64,000 bases of DNA. Origin: Bacillota bacterium. Its GTDB lineage: Bacteria; Bacillota; Clostridia; Peptostreptococcales; Anaerovoracaceae. The notes below the pieces were generated by a model. The model did no database searches and was not told the origin of the DNA. It was given only the letters and a program-made list of their open reading frames with translations. A program made the position numbers and the translations under genes. This document shows, piece by piece, positions 52,808-62,603 of this stretch. Each line of letters opens with the position of its first letter. Position 1 is the first letter of the stretch. The DNA lies in contig JAHZHL010000015.1 in the NCBI GenBank assembly GCA_019420305.1, positions 1-64,000 on the forward strand, read 5' to 3'.

Positions 52808-55800
52808 CTATCCGTCAAAGCCGTCCCCCAGATTCAGGGAAAGGACTTTGGAAATCCCCTGTTCCGGCATTGTAACACCATAGAGTACATCCGCGTATTC
52901 CATCGTCGTTTTCTGATGCGTGACCAGGGTAAACTGTATATTATCAAAGGTTTTTAAATATCTCGCGAATCGTTCGATATTGGCGTCGTCCAGCGCCGCC
53001 TCCACCTCATCCAGTATGCAAAACGGCGTCGGCTTTGTTTTCAGAATGGCGAACATAAGGGCTATCGCAGTCATCGTTTTTTCGCCGCCGGAAAGCAGAT
53101 TGATATTCTGCAGTTTTTTGCCCGGAGGCTGCGCGATAATGGAAATTCCCGATTCCAGAGGGTTCGATTCATCGTCCAGGCGGAGCTGCGCGTGCCCGCC
53201 GCCGAACAGTTCAGAAAAGATCTGCTCAAAATGGATGACCGCCTGATCAAAGCTTTCTTTAAACCGCAGCCGAATCGTTTTGTCCATATCCTTTATAATC
53301 TGCCGGAGACTGTCTGCCGCCTTTAAAATATCTTCCCTCTGCCCGGTCAGAAACGCGTAGCGCTCGCGGACTTTTTCATATTCTGAAATGGCCCCGACGT
53401 TTACTTCGCCCAGCTCTTTCATACGCGCCTTTATCCCGCGGTTTTCTTTTACCGCGGAGGACATAACAAAATCCTTCTTTTTGAATTCGATCGCCTGGAT
53501 ATAGGAAACTTCAAAGTCCTCCCATAATTTTTCCTTGCAGGATTCCATCTGCGCCTCACTGCGCGCGGCTTTAATCTCCAGTTCATATTTCTGATCCTGA
53601 CAGGAGCCGAAACGATTCTCCGCAGTTTCCCGCTCTGCCATAAACCGCTCTTCCTGTCCGGATATCCGCTCTTTTTCTTCCGTCAGTTCCGCAAGATATT
53701 CTCGCAGATGCTCTTTTACCTGCTCTTTTTCCTTGACCACCGACGCGAGATCCGAACCTCCGGTTTCCAAGCCTTCCCTTTCCCGCTCCAGACGTTCTGC
53801 CCGCGCTTCTTTTTCCCGGCGGTCGGATTCCAGTCCGCGTATCGAACTGCGGATGCGCTCCGCCATCTCATCCGCGCCTTTCTTTCTGCTCTCGCAGGCG
53901 CCTGCCTCAATACGGAATCCGGTAATCGCCTCCTGCAGCCGATCCGCCTCTTCTTTTTTCTGTTCGTACCGAGCAAGCTGCGCTTCCGCCTCCTGCTCTA
54001 TTTCCGCAATCCGCTGCTGTTCTTCCCTGACCTGGTTTTCCAATTCCCGAATCATTCGTTGGGAAGATTCCTGCTCACTGTGGATCGTCTCCAGCTCCCG
54101 CTCCCATCTTCCGCTGTGCTCCCTGAATTCACTCAGGGAATTTTCCAGCACTGTATATTCATTCCTGATAGAAGCCAGTTCAATCTCCAGGTTTTGCTTT
54201 TCCGTTTCCCGTTCCGCGGCTTCCCGTTCCAGGGCGCCCGCCTGTTCTTCCAGATGTTTCAGGCGGCCGCTTCCTTCCCCATGCCTCCGCTCCGCGGCGG
54301 AAAGGCGCTGTTCCAGTTCACCAATCTCCGCTTTTCGTTCCAGAAGGTTGGCGGTCTTATTTTTATACCGCCCGCCGGTAATCGCGCCCCCGGCATTGAT
54401 AATTTCTCCTTCCATCGTCACAAAACGCAATCCTGCCGCTTTTTTGGAAAGCCTCACCGCGTGATCCATATCGTCGACCACGGCGACTCGCCCCAGCAGA
54501 TATTCCATCACATTCCGGTATGCCGGATCAAACTCTACACAATCGGTTCCAAGACCCTTGAATCCCGGTTCGCCCTGAAGCTGCCGCGCCTGTCCGCTCT
54601 GTCCTCCGCGGATGGAAGAAACCGGAAGGAACGTCAGCCTTCCCGCTCTGTTTTCTTTCAGTCTGGCAATCGCGCTCTGGGCGCTTCTGTCATTTTCACA
54701 TACAATATTCTGCAGCGCGGCTCCGAGCGCCGTCTCGATTGCGGTTTCAAATCCCTTCGGAACCCGGATCAGTTCCGCCACTGTGCCGAAAATGCCTGGC
54801 AGTCCCGCTTTCATAATAAACCGTACGGCGAAATTGTAGCCCTCGTAATTATGTTCCATCTCCTCGATGGTCTTTTTCCTCGCAGAAAGCTGTCCGATGG
54901 AAATCCTCAGTTTTTCCAGTTCCGCGGAGAGGCGGCGTTCTTCCGCCCTGCATGCCTCCTGTCTCTGCCGCCCGTTCTGGCATGCGTTTTCCAGCTGTTC
55001 CAGGGCTTCTTCTTTTTCTTTTTTTTCTGCCCGCAGCCTGCTCAGCACGTCCAGGGTATCCCGGCTGCTGTCTTCCCTTCGCCTCTTTTCTTCATGTACC
55101 TGTTTTTTTCGGCGTTCCAGTGTTTCCTTCAGATTTTCCAGGCTCGCGGTCTCGACCTTTTTCCCGCTGATGCGGCTGTGCGCCTGAAAGATCTCATCTT
55201 TACTCTGCTCCGCGCGTTCTGATGCCGCGGACATTTCTTCCGCCAGCCGCGCGTGCCGCCGCGTAGCCTCCTGCAGTTTTTCCTGAATTTCTTCCAGTTC
55301 CCGCTGCGCATGCCGCCTGTTTTGCTCCACTTCCCTGGCGTTGGCATTCTCCTGCTCCAGCTTTTTTTCCAAAACCTGTATTTCTTCCAAAAGCTGTTTC
55401 CTGCTGCTCTCAATGGAGCGGGAGCGTTCCCGGTTGAGACGATCTCTGCTGACCAGCTCATTTATTTCTTCTGTTGCCCGCATCAGCTTTTCTCGGTTTT
55501 CATCCAGCAGGCTCTGCAGCTGTCCGCTTCGTTCCTTCGCTTCCGCCAAATCCCAATCCGCGCGCGCTTTCGTATGCTGCAATTCTTCCAGTTTTGCTTT
55601 TTTCTCTGCCAGTTCGGTTTTCAGCCCGCGGGTCTTATCTGCCAGATTCTCAATATTTTTCAAGGTAATATTAATTTCCAGCTCCCTGTTTTTATCCCGC
55701 AGCCCTATGTATTCTCTGGCTTTCTCGCTATCCTCTTTCAACCCGTCGATCCGGCCTTCAATCTCGCCGATAATATCATTGACCCTCTCCAGATTTGCCG

Positions 55801-56353
55801 AGGCCGCGGCAAGCTTCCGTTCGGATTCCTCCTTTTTGGTCCGGTACATGACAATACCGGCAGCCTCCTCAAAGATCTCCCGTCTGCTTTCCGTCTTATT
55901 ACTGATTATATCGGAAATTTTTCCCTGTCCGATCAGCGAATATCCATCCACCCCGATTCCGGTATCCATAATCAGTTCCCGGATATCCCGCAGTCTGCAG
56001 GTGTGATTGTTAATCGAATATTCGCTTTCACCGGATCGAAACATTCTCCTTGTAATGGCAACTTCCTGATACTCGATGGGAAGTTCTCCCTCTCCGTTGT
56101 CGATCACCAGGGTGACCTCTGCCATTCCCCTGGACTTACGGCTCGCTGTACCGGAGAAGATCACTTCTTCCATCTTTCCGCCCCGCAGCATCTTGGGACT
56201 CTGTTCTCCCAGTACCCAGCGAATCGCGTCGCTGATATTGCTTTTCCCGCTTCCATTTGGACCGACAACACAGGTAATCCCCTGATGAAACTCGATTGTA
56301 ACCGGATCGGCAAACGATTTAAAACCGTGCATCTCAATCCGCTTAAAATACAT
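52808..56353 (-). CDS. smc: Chromosome segregation protein SMC
   Basis: Condensin ATPase (1181 residues) with full SMC architecture. Walker A is VGPNGSGKSNI (about 30-40). Long coiled coils rich in Glu/Lys/Arg flank a hinge (about residues 510-650, including GVDG-like Gly-rich turns). The C-terminal head has signature LLSGGEKTMTAIAL and Walker B CILDEVEAALDDAN. Lies between rnc and ftsY, the conserved Firmicute order. Confidence 0.97.
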   Translation of the reverse strand: MYFKRIEMHGFKSFADPVTIEFHQGITCVVGPNGSGKSNISDAIRWVLGEQSPKMLRGGKMEEVIFSGTASRKSRGMAEVTLVIDNGEGELPIEYQEVAITRRMFRSGESEYSINNHTCRLRDIRELIMDTGIGVDGYSLIGQGKISDIISNKTESRREIFEEAAGIVMYRTKKEESERKLAAASANLERVNDIIGEIEGRIDGLKEDSEKAREYIGLRDKNRELEINITLKNIENLADKTRGLKTELAEKKAKLEELQHTKARADWDLAEAKERSGQLQSLLDENREKLMRATEEINELVSRDRLNRERSRSIESSRKQLLEEIQVLEKKLEQENANAREVEQNRRHAQRELEEIQEKLQEATRRHARLAEEMSAASERAEQSKDEIFQAHSRISGKKVETASLENLKETLERRKKQVHEEKRRREDSSRDTLDVLSRLRAEKKEKEEALEQLENACQNGRQRQEACRAEERRLSAELEKLRISIGQLSARKKTIEEMEHNYEGYNFAVRFIMKAGLPGIFGTVAELIRVPKGFETAIETALGAALQNIVCENDRSAQSAIARLKENRAGRLTFLPVSSIRGGQSGQARQLQGEPGFKGLGTDCVEFDPAYRNVMEYLLGRVAVVDDMDHAVRLSKKAAGLRFVTMEGEIINAGGAITGGRYKNKTANLLERKAEIGELEQRLSAAERRHGEGSGRLKHLEEQAGALEREAAERETEKQNLEIELASIRNEYTVLENSLSEFREHSGRWERELETIHSEQESSQRMIRELENQVREEQQRIAEIEQEAEAQLARYEQKKEEADRLQEAITGFRIEAGACESRKKGADEMAERIRSSIRGLESDRREKEARAERLEREREGLETGGSDLASVVKEKEQVKEHLREYLAELTEEKERISGQEERFMAERETAENRFGSCQDQKYELEIKAARSEAQMESCKEKLWEDFEVSYIQAIEFKKKDFVMSSAVKENRGIKARMKELGEVNVGAISEYEKVRERYAFLTGQREDILKAADSLRQIIKDMDKTIRLRFKESFDQAVIHFEQIFSELFGGGHAQLRLDDESNPLESGISIIAQPPGKKLQNINLLSGGEKTMTAIALMFAILKTKPTPFCILDEVEAALDDANIERFARYLKTFDNIQFTLVTHQKTTMEYADVLYGVTMPEQGISKVLSLNLGDGFDG

Positions 56354-57041
56354 GCGTACCCCTTTCTATCGCGTCCTTCGCGGCGTTCTGTTCTGCCATT
56401 TTTTTGCTTTTTCCGCGGCCTCTCCCGGCAGTTTTCCCGCAGATTTCCAGCCTAACAGAAAACATTTTATCGTGATCCGGACCTTCTTCTTTTTCCAGCG
56501 CATAACGAATATCCAGGATTCCGTTTCCCTGCAAATGTTCCTGAATTTCCGATTTATAGTCCCGGTTGCTCAATCTGCCTTCTCCTGCCTCCTGCAGAGA
56601 ATCATCAAAAATCTTCAGAACAAAACTCCGAACTGCTTCATATCCTCCGTCAAGATAAACAGCTCCTATGACCGCCTCCATTCCATCCGCAAGAATAGAA
56701 TCCCGGTCACGTCCTCCGCTCTTTTCTTCACCCCGGCTGAACAGCATGTGTTCACCGATGGAAAGTCTCCGACCTGCTTCCGCCAGAGATCGCTCACATA
56801 CGATAGAAGCTCTCGCTTTCGTCAGGCTCCCCTCCTCCGCGTTCGGCAGTCTCCTGTACAGCGCTTCCCCGATCACCGCGTCTAAAAACGCGTCTCCCAG
56901 AAACTCCAGACGCTCATTGTCATACAGTCTGCTCTGTCCGTTTTCTTTGACATAGGAGCTGTGGGTCAGCGCCTTATCGAGAAGCTGCCTGTCGTTAAAC
57001 TTATATCCGATTACTTCTTCAAATTGTTTCCTATTCTTCAC
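56343..57041 (-). CDS. rnc: Ribonuclease III
   Basis: Endonuclease for double-stranded RNA in rRNA and mRNA processing. The 232 residues have the catalytic signature ERLEFLGDAFLD (about 43), the second metal-site region ADGMEAVIGAVYLDGG, and a C-terminal double-stranded RNA-binding domain with GRGKSKKMAEQNAAKDAI. GTG start at 57041, overlapping the plsX stop by 11 nt; it overlaps the smc start at the other end. Confidence 0.96.
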   Translation of the reverse strand: MKNRKQFEEVIGYKFNDRQLLDKALTHSSYVKENGQSRLYDNERLEFLGDAFLDAVIGEALYRRLPNAEEGSLTKARASIVCERSLAEAGRRLSIGEHMLFSRGEEKSGGRDRDSILADGMEAVIGAVYLDGGYEAVRSFVLKIFDDSLQEAGEGRLSNRDYKSEIQEHLQGNGILDIRYALEKEEGPDHDKMFSVRLEICGKTAGRGRGKSKKMAEQNAAKDAIERGTHVF

Positions 57042-58050
57042 CGGCTATAATCTCCTCCAAATCCGCAATCGCAGTTTTTATTACAGCAACCACATTATTT
57101 TCCGCATAGGGGATTCCCTTGAGAATAGTGTTTTTGACTGCTTTCGCATTGGAAGAACCGTGCATTTTGATCATCGCTCCGTCTACGCCCAAGATCGGCG
57201 CTCCGCCGTATTCCGAATAATCAAATTCCTCTTTCAGTTCTCCCAGTTTGCCCTTCAGGAAAATCGCCCCGATTTTCGCCTTCACCCCATCCAGGAACTT
57301 TTTCTTAATCAGTTTCAAAATATTCCAAGCAAGACCTTCCGTCAGTTTGAGAATTACATTTCCCACAAAGCCGTCGCAGACAATGACATCACAGACACCG
57401 GTTGGAAGTTCTCTGGCTTCCACATTCCCGATAAAGTTGATGGGCGCCTGGGAAAGCTGCCGATAGGCCTCCTTCGTCACACTGGTTCCCTTGCCTTCTT
57501 CTACGCCCAGGTTTACCAGGCCAACCTTCGGTTTTTCGCGCCCGAGAACCTTCTCCATATAAATGCTTCCCATAGTTCCGTATTCCAGCAAATTGTGAGG
57601 TTTGGATTCTGCGCTGGCTCCCGCGTCTACCAGAAGTCCCGCTTTTCCCCCGGCGAGCGACGGATAGACACTGGCAAGGGCAGGCCGGTCAATCCCATTG
57701 ATTCTGCCCAGAATCATCCGTCCTCCAACAACCTGCGCGCCGGTGTTTCCCGCGGAGACGAACAGATCGCCCTGGCCTTCCTTCAGCATAGTGAGTCCTT
57801 TAACAATGGATGAATCTTTCTTCCTTTTAATCGCTTTTACCGGACTATCTTCATTTGTGATGACCTCTCCGGCATGGACGACTTTAATCTGTTCTTCATT
57901 ATACTGGTATTTTTTCAGTTCTCCGCGAATCGCGTCTTCTTTTCCTACTATATAAATCTCATGGTTCATTTCCGCGGCAGCTTCCACCGCTCCCTTTACA
58001 ATTTCCGCAGGAGCATGATCTCCGCCCATGCCATCAAGTATTACTCTCAC
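57031..58050 (-). CDS. plsX: Phosphate acyltransferase
   Basis: Converts acyl-ACP to acyl-phosphate, the donor for PlsY. The 339 residues start at GTG (58050), reading MRVILDGMGGDHAP, behind AAGGTGGAG; an upstream GTG lies on that site and is rejected. Blocks include SAGNTGA and CDGFVGNV. In many Firmicutes plsX is followed by fabD/fabG/acpP before rnc; here rnc follows directly, so acpP is elsewhere. First gene of a nine-gene run ending at spoIVA. Confidence 0.96.
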   Translation of the reverse strand: MRVILDGMGGDHAPAEIVKGAVEAAAEMNHEIYIVGKEDAIRGELKKYQYNEEQIKVVHAGEVITNEDSPVKAIKRKKDSSIVKGLTMLKEGQGDLFVSAGNTGAQVVGGRMILGRINGIDRPALASVYPSLAGGKAGLLVDAGASAESKPHNLLEYGTMGSIYMEKVLGREKPKVGLVNLGVEEGKGTSVTKEAYRQLSQAPINFIGNVEARELPTGVCDVIVCDGFVGNVILKLTEGLAWNILKLIKKKFLDGVKAKIGAIFLKGKLGELKEEFDYSEYGGAPILGVDGAMIKMHGSSNAKAVKNTILKGIPYAENNVVAVIKTAIADLEEIIAGEE

Positions 58051-58161
58051 AATATTCTCCACCTTTTTCTTGATTTTTCATATAAATTATGATCTTTTAA
58101 GTTTATCACAGTCCGCGGCACTTTGCAACGCTGCCGATATTCTCCATGTGATCCCGCGCAG

Positions 58162-59316
58162 CTATTCCTTCCAGGCTCCGGCTACTGCCTCGGCAACCGC
58201 ATCGGCAACGCCCGGATGAAAAGCGCTTGGAATGATGTATTCTTCGCACAGTTCGTCTTCCGTAATGATATCGGCAAGCGCGCGAGCCGCCGCGATTTTC
58301 ATATCTTCCGTAATCCGTTTTGCCCTGGCCTGCAGCGCTCCTTTAAAAATCCCCGGAAACGCCAGCACATTGTTGATCTGGTTCGGGAAATCGGAACGTC
58401 CGGTCCCCACAATCCGCGCGCCCGCATTTTTCGCCAGATCCGGCATAATCTCCGGTTCCGGATTCGACATTGGCAGGACAATCGCGTCTTTATTCATGGA
58501 AGCGACCATGTCCTCCGTTACGATCCGCGGCGCCGATACACCGATAAATACATCCGCCCCTTTCAAAGCATCCGCCAGAGTTCCCCGGATCCGATCGCGG
58601 TTGGTGATTCTCGCGATCTCTTCTTTCGCGGGGCTCAACCGATCGTCGTCTTTTGCCAGCGGACCGATACGGTCGCATACGATCACGTCGTCCGCCCCTG
58701 CCGCAAGCAGCATTTTCGCAATGGCCGCTCCGGCCGCTCCCGCTCCGCTGATTACGATTTTCAAATCTTCCCACTTCTTTCCGATGATCTTCAGTGAATT
58801 GATAATCGCCGCGGTTACGACAACCGCCGTTCCATGCTGGTCATCATGAAATACCGGAATATCTACCTGTTCCTGCAGCTTGCGCTCAATTTCAAAGCAG
58901 CGCGGAGCCGCGATATCCTCCAAGTTAATGCCGCCGAGCGTAGGCGCGATATTCTTAGCGATATTTACAATCTCATCTACATCCTGAGTTTCCAGACAGA
59001 CAGGGAAGGCGTCGATCCCCGCGAATTCTTTAAACAGCAGGGATTTTCCGTCCATAACCGGAATGGACGCCAGTCCTCCGATATTTCCCAGTCCCAGCAC
59101 GGCCGATCCATCGCTGATCACCGCTACCGTGTTGCTCTTATTCGTATACTTATATACATCTTCCGGGTTTTCGTGGATTTTTCTGCAAGGTTCCGCTACT
59201 CCCGGCGTATAGGCCGTGGACAAATCATCCTTGTTTGTCACTTTCACCTTGCTGGCGACTTCCATCTTCCCCCTGTGTTCTTCGTGCATTTTCAGCGACT
59301 CTTTATAATAATCCAT
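58162..59316 (-). CDS. Malic enzyme, NAD(P)-dependent
   Basis: Oxidative decarboxylation of malate to pyruvate. The 384 residues are the short bacterial form without a phosphotransacetylase domain. Blocks include STAYTPGVAEPC, the metal site FHDDQHGTAVV (about 155), and the dinucleotide loop SGAGAAGAAIAKML (about 190). AAGGAG precedes the ATG. It follows glnS by 10 nt and is probably co-transcribed with it. Cofactor preference is not assigned. Confidence 0.93.
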   Translation of the reverse strand: MDYYKESLKMHEEHRGKMEVASKVKVTNKDDLSTAYTPGVAEPCRKIHENPEDVYKYTNKSNTVAVISDGSAVLGLGNIGGLASIPVMDGKSLLFKEFAGIDAFPVCLETQDVDEIVNIAKNIAPTLGGINLEDIAAPRCFEIERKLQEQVDIPVFHDDQHGTAVVVTAAIINSLKIIGKKWEDLKIVISGAGAAGAAIAKMLLAAGADDVIVCDRIGPLAKDDDRLSPAKEEIARITNRDRIRGTLADALKGADVFIGVSAPRIVTEDMVASMNKDAIVLPMSNPEPEIMPDLAKNAGARIVGTGRSDFPNQINNVLAFPGIFKGALQARAKRITEDMKIAAARALADIITEDELCEEYIIPSAFHPGVADAVAEAVAGAWKE

Positions 59317-59326
59317 GGTTACTCCT

Positions 59327-60991
59327 TTATTTTTTCCAGGAACTCTTCAGTCCTACAATTTTGTTGAATACTTTTTCCTTTTCGTTGGTCAGCTTCGCGT
59401 CAGCGATATAGTATCCGTGGCGGAAGAACTGGAACCGCTCTCCCGGCTGAGCCTCCATAACCGACGGCTCCGCGTATCCCCAGGTTTCGTTCAGGGAATC
59501 CGGATTCAAAATCTGTTGGCCTTCTTCATTTTCAATCATCAGGTAATCGTAGTTGCGGATTTTGATTTTCACCGCGGTCTTGGCATCTACCCAATGAATG
59601 GTGCCCTTTACCTTGCGGCCTTCAAAACCGCTGCCGCTTCTGGTCTGAGGATCGTAAGTACAGTGAAGCTCTTTGATGCTCCCATCCTCATTTTTGATCA
59701 CTTCATTGCAGGTGATAAAGTATGCCCCTTTAAAACGCACTTCGTTTCCGGGGAACAGGCGGAAGTATTTTTTTACGGGTTCTTCCATAAAGTCGGCTCC
59801 GTCCACATACAGTTCTCTGCTGAAGGGAACCATACGGCTGCCCATTTCCGGCACTGCCCGGTTGTTTTCGATTTCCATTTCCTCGGTCTGTTCTTCCGGA
59901 TAGTTGGTAATTACGATCTTGATGGGATCTTCCACCACATTGCGGCTCTCCACCTTTTCCTTCAGATCTTCTCTTACGCAATGCTCCAACAGCGCCACAT
60001 CCACCGTGCTGTTGGCTTTGGACACGCCGATCCTCTCGCAAAAGTCCCGAATGGATTCCGGCGTATAACCCCTGCGTCTGAGTCCCGCGATGGTCGGCAT
60101 TCTCGGATCATCCCAGCCTTCCACGACACCGTCATCCACCAGGGATTTCAGGTGGCGTTTGCTCATCACGGTATTGGTCAGATTAAGCCGCGCGAATTCG
60201 ATCTGCTGCGGAGGCGCCTCCCATTCCAGTTCCTTCAGAACCCAGTCGTAAAGAGGTCTGTGATCCTCAAATTCCAGGGTACAGATCGAGTGGGTAATGC
60301 TCTCGATGGCGTCTTCAATGGGGTGCGCGTAATCATACATCGGATAAATGCAGTATTTTCCGCCCGTATTGTGATGCTCTGTATGGGAAATGCGGTAGAT
60401 GACCGGATCCCGCATGTTGATATTGGGAGAAGCCATATCAATCTTTGCTCTCAACACCTTTTCCCCGTCCTTGTATTTCCCCTCTTTCATCTCTTCAAAG
60501 AGCTTCAGATTTTCTTCTACCGAACGATTTCGGTAAGGACTTTCCTTTCCCGGCTCCTTGAGCGTTCCCCTGTATTCGCGGATCTGATCCGCGTTCAGGT
60601 CGCAGACAAAGGCGCTGCCTTTTTTAATCAGCCGCACCGCGAATTCATACATTTTATCAAAATAATCGGATGCCCAGAGACGTTTGTCCCATTGGAACCC
60701 CAGCCATTTTACATCCTCTTCAATGGCATCGACATACTCCATATCCTCCTTAACCGGATTCGTATCGTCGTACCTCAGGTTGCATTTGCCGTGGTATTTT
60801 TCTGCCGTGGAAAAATTCAGGCATATGGATTTCGCATGCCCGATGTGAAGGTATCCGTTTGGTTCCGGAGGAAACCGGGTATGCACTCTATCTCCATATT
60901 TATGGCTCTGCAAATCCTGATCGATAATATTATGAATAAAATTTGACGCGCCTTCTGCCGCGCCCGCTGTTTTGTTCTCTGTATCTGCCAT
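59327..60991 (-). CDS. glnS: Glutaminyl-tRNA synthetase
   Basis: Charges tRNA-Gln with glutamine. The 554 residues have the class I HIGH motif (49-52, PNGYLHIGHAKS), the KMSKS-like TVMSKRHL (about 268), and the C-terminal beta-barrel anticodon domains. The sequence is GlnRS, not GluRS (DPRMPTIAGLRRRGYTPESIRDF block). Many Firmicutes lack this gene and use GatCAB transamidation, so its presence is notable. A TATAAT promoter and AGGAGG site precede the ATG. Confidence 0.94.
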   Translation of the reverse strand: MADTENKTAGAAEGASNFIHNIIDQDLQSHKYGDRVHTRFPPEPNGYLHIGHAKSICLNFSTAEKYHGKCNLRYDDTNPVKEDMEYVDAIEEDVKWLGFQWDKRLWASDYFDKMYEFAVRLIKKGSAFVCDLNADQIREYRGTLKEPGKESPYRNRSVEENLKLFEEMKEGKYKDGEKVLRAKIDMASPNINMRDPVIYRISHTEHHNTGGKYCIYPMYDYAHPIEDAIESITHSICTLEFEDHRPLYDWVLKELEWEAPPQQIEFARLNLTNTVMSKRHLKSLVDDGVVEGWDDPRMPTIAGLRRRGYTPESIRDFCERIGVSKANSTVDVALLEHCVREDLKEKVESRNVVEDPIKIVITNYPEEQTEEMEIENNRAVPEMGSRMVPFSRELYVDGADFMEEPVKKYFRLFPGNEVRFKGAYFITCNEVIKNEDGSIKELHCTYDPQTRSGSGFEGRKVKGTIHWVDAKTAVKIKIRNYDYLMIENEEGQQILNPDSLNETWGYAEPSVMEAQPGERFQFFRHGYYIADAKLTNEKEKVFNKIVGLKSSWKK

Positions 60992-61040
60992 AACGTTTCC
61001 TCCTAAGTAGTTCTCCGTCTGTGAAATGATATATCTATTT

Positions 61041-61070
61041 ATTATATCCTATGTAAGGATGGAAATGCAA
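61041..61070 (-). promoter_or_regulatory. Putative glnS promoter
   Basis: On the minus strand TTGCAT (61070-61065), an 18 nt spacer and TATAAT (61046-61041), about 50 nt upstream of glnS. It directly follows the terminator of the small secreted-protein gene. Confidence 0.65.
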
Positions 61071-61072
61071 TG

Positions 61073-61099
61073 AAAAAGGAGCCCCCTCAGCTCCTTTTT
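61073..61099 (-). terminator. Intrinsic terminator of the small secreted-protein gene
   Basis: A 10 bp stem AAAAAGGAGC/GCTCCTTTTT with a 7 nt loop, about 12 nt after the stop. Confidence 0.8.
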
Positions 61100-61111
61100 C
61101 GCAAATCTTAT

Positions 61112-61315
61112 TTATTTCTTTTCTATGGACGGCGCACTCAGAAGCAACGTCTCTGTTTCCGGTGCGGAAAGTGTCAGCGTCTGCTGTATTTCAATCTGGG
61201 CATTCTGACCGGTGTACGCAGGATGCTGGTGCAGCGCCTCACTTCCAAGTCCTGTAACGCCTACTGCCAAAAGCATCGTAAACGCCGTTGCCATTACTAC
61301 GGCTTTTTGCTTCAT
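61112..61315 (-). CDS. Small secreted protein of unknown function
   Basis: A 67-residue product. Lys-containing N-terminus, hydrophobic helix (about residues 6-22) and a likely signal-peptidase site near GLGSEA leave a mature peptide of about 40 residues, rich in Gln, Thr and Ser (QIEIQQTLTLSAPETETLLL). The AAAGGGGAA site, a TATAAT box upstream (near 61370) and a dedicated terminator support a real gene. I do not recognise a family. Confidence 0.65.
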   Translation of the reverse strand: MKQKAVVMATAFTMLLAVGVTGLGSEALHQHPAYTGQNAQIEIQQTLTLSAPETETLLLSAPSIEKK

Positions 61316-61437
61316 ACATTTCCCCTTTCCCTTTTTTTGAATTAACCTTTTATCCCTTTTGTAGTTTTTATTATAGAGAACAAATGTGTCAGTCTTTTGA
61401 CGAAAATCTTAAGAATTTCTGATCATCGCGAAAGTGC

Positions 61438-61467
61438 TTGCTTTCGCCTGTTTCTTTGATTTATAGT
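61438..61467 (+). promoter_or_regulatory. Putative yibE promoter with overlapping palindrome
   Basis: TTGCTT, an 18 nt spacer and TATAGT. A GCGAAAG/CTTTCGC inverted repeat (61428-61434/61441-61447) overlaps the -35 box and could be an operator. Confidence 0.5.
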
Positions 61468-61499
61468 AGTTTTTGTCGAAAAAAGGAGGCCAAAGAATA

Positions 61500-62603
61500 A
61501 TGAGGCGCAAACGCATCTTAATCCAGTCCGCAGCAGTGGCGCTTTGTTCCATTCTGCTGTTTTTATGTGTATATAATAACTGCGAAAGCTATGATACTCC
61601 CATCGCGAAGATCACAGAGGTTTCCGAAAAAGCCAGCGGTTCCGGATCGGTTGACCAGTCTCTGACCGGAGTAGTGAAGAACGGAGACTTCCGCGGTCAG
61701 ACCATTCACCTTGAAAACACCTATGAGGAGTCGCTTGTATATGATGACCGTTATGACGAAGGGGACTTCCTTTTTGTTACCATTCATTCCGCAGATGAGA
61801 AGACAGATGATTCCGCAGTTCTGACCGGAAGCGTCACCGGAGTGAAACGGGACTATTATGTGGCCCTGACGCTGATCGTACTGCTGGCTCTGCTGGTTCT
61901 CGCAGGGGGAAAGCAGGGGATATTTACAATCCTCGGCCTGACCGTCAACATCTCGCTGTTCTGCGTGCTTCTGATGCTCTATGGCACCGGTCCTAACGTT
62001 CTCGCCCTCAGCATTGTCCTGGTAATTCTGTTTTCCTGCATTGTGCTGATCCTGATCAACGGCGTAAACCGCAGAACCTGGATCTCTCTGTGCGCGACCC
62101 TCGGCGCTGTCGCTTTTGTCGGGCTCCTCTCCGCGGCGGTCATCTGGCTCGGGCCTGAAATCAGTTATGAATTCATGGAATACCTGCCGGAGCCCTATAC
62201 GCGGAGCGACGCCAACCTGCTCTTTCTTTCCGAAATTCTGATCGGAGGACTGGGCGTTATCATGGATATCGCGGTTACCATTACAGCCTGTTCGGCAGAG
62301 CTGATCCGAAAGGATCCATACATTTCAAGGAAAGCGCTCCTGCAGTCCTGCCGCCAGGTTGCCGATGATATTACCGGTACCATGATCAACGTGGTATTCT
62401 TTACAAACATCGCTTCCTGTATCCCGGTGTTTATTCTGTCTATGAAAAACGACATCGGTTTTTTCACCGTAATCAAATACAACGCGTTCTTTGAGATTGC
62501 CAGATTTCTGACCGGAAGCATCGGAATTATCATCACCATTCCACTGGCTATTTTCGCGGCGTCCGCATTTCTGAGAAAAGGAGGTGCCGTAAAATGCTCC
62601 TGA
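61500..62603 (+). CDS. YibE/F-family membrane protein, first subunit
   Basis: A 367-residue membrane protein. One N-terminal helix (about 8-26) is followed by an extracytoplasmic domain (about 27-120) and seven or so further helices carrying the YibE/F core (SEILIGGLGVIMDIAVTITA and ACSAELIRKDPYISRKALLQS). The ATG at 61500 is chosen for its GGAGG site. Probably a transporter; substrate unknown. Overlaps the next gene by 10 nt. Confidence 0.85.
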   Translation: MRRKRILIQSAAVALCSILLFLCVYNNCESYDTPIAKITEVSEKASGSGSVDQSLTGVVKNGDFRGQTIHLENTYEESLVYDDRYDEGDFLFVTIHSADEKTDDSAVLTGSVTGVKRDYYVALTLIVLLALLVLAGGKQGIFTILGLTVNISLFCVLLMLYGTGPNVLALSIVLVILFSCIVLILINGVNRRTWISLCATLGAVAFVGLLSAAVIWLGPEISYEFMEYLPEPYTRSDANLLFLSEILIGGLGVIMDIAVTITACSAELIRKDPYISRKALLQSCRQVADDITGTMINVVFFTNIASCIPVFILSMKNDIGFFTVIKYNAFFEIARFLTGSIGIIITIPLAIFAASAFLRKGGAVKCS

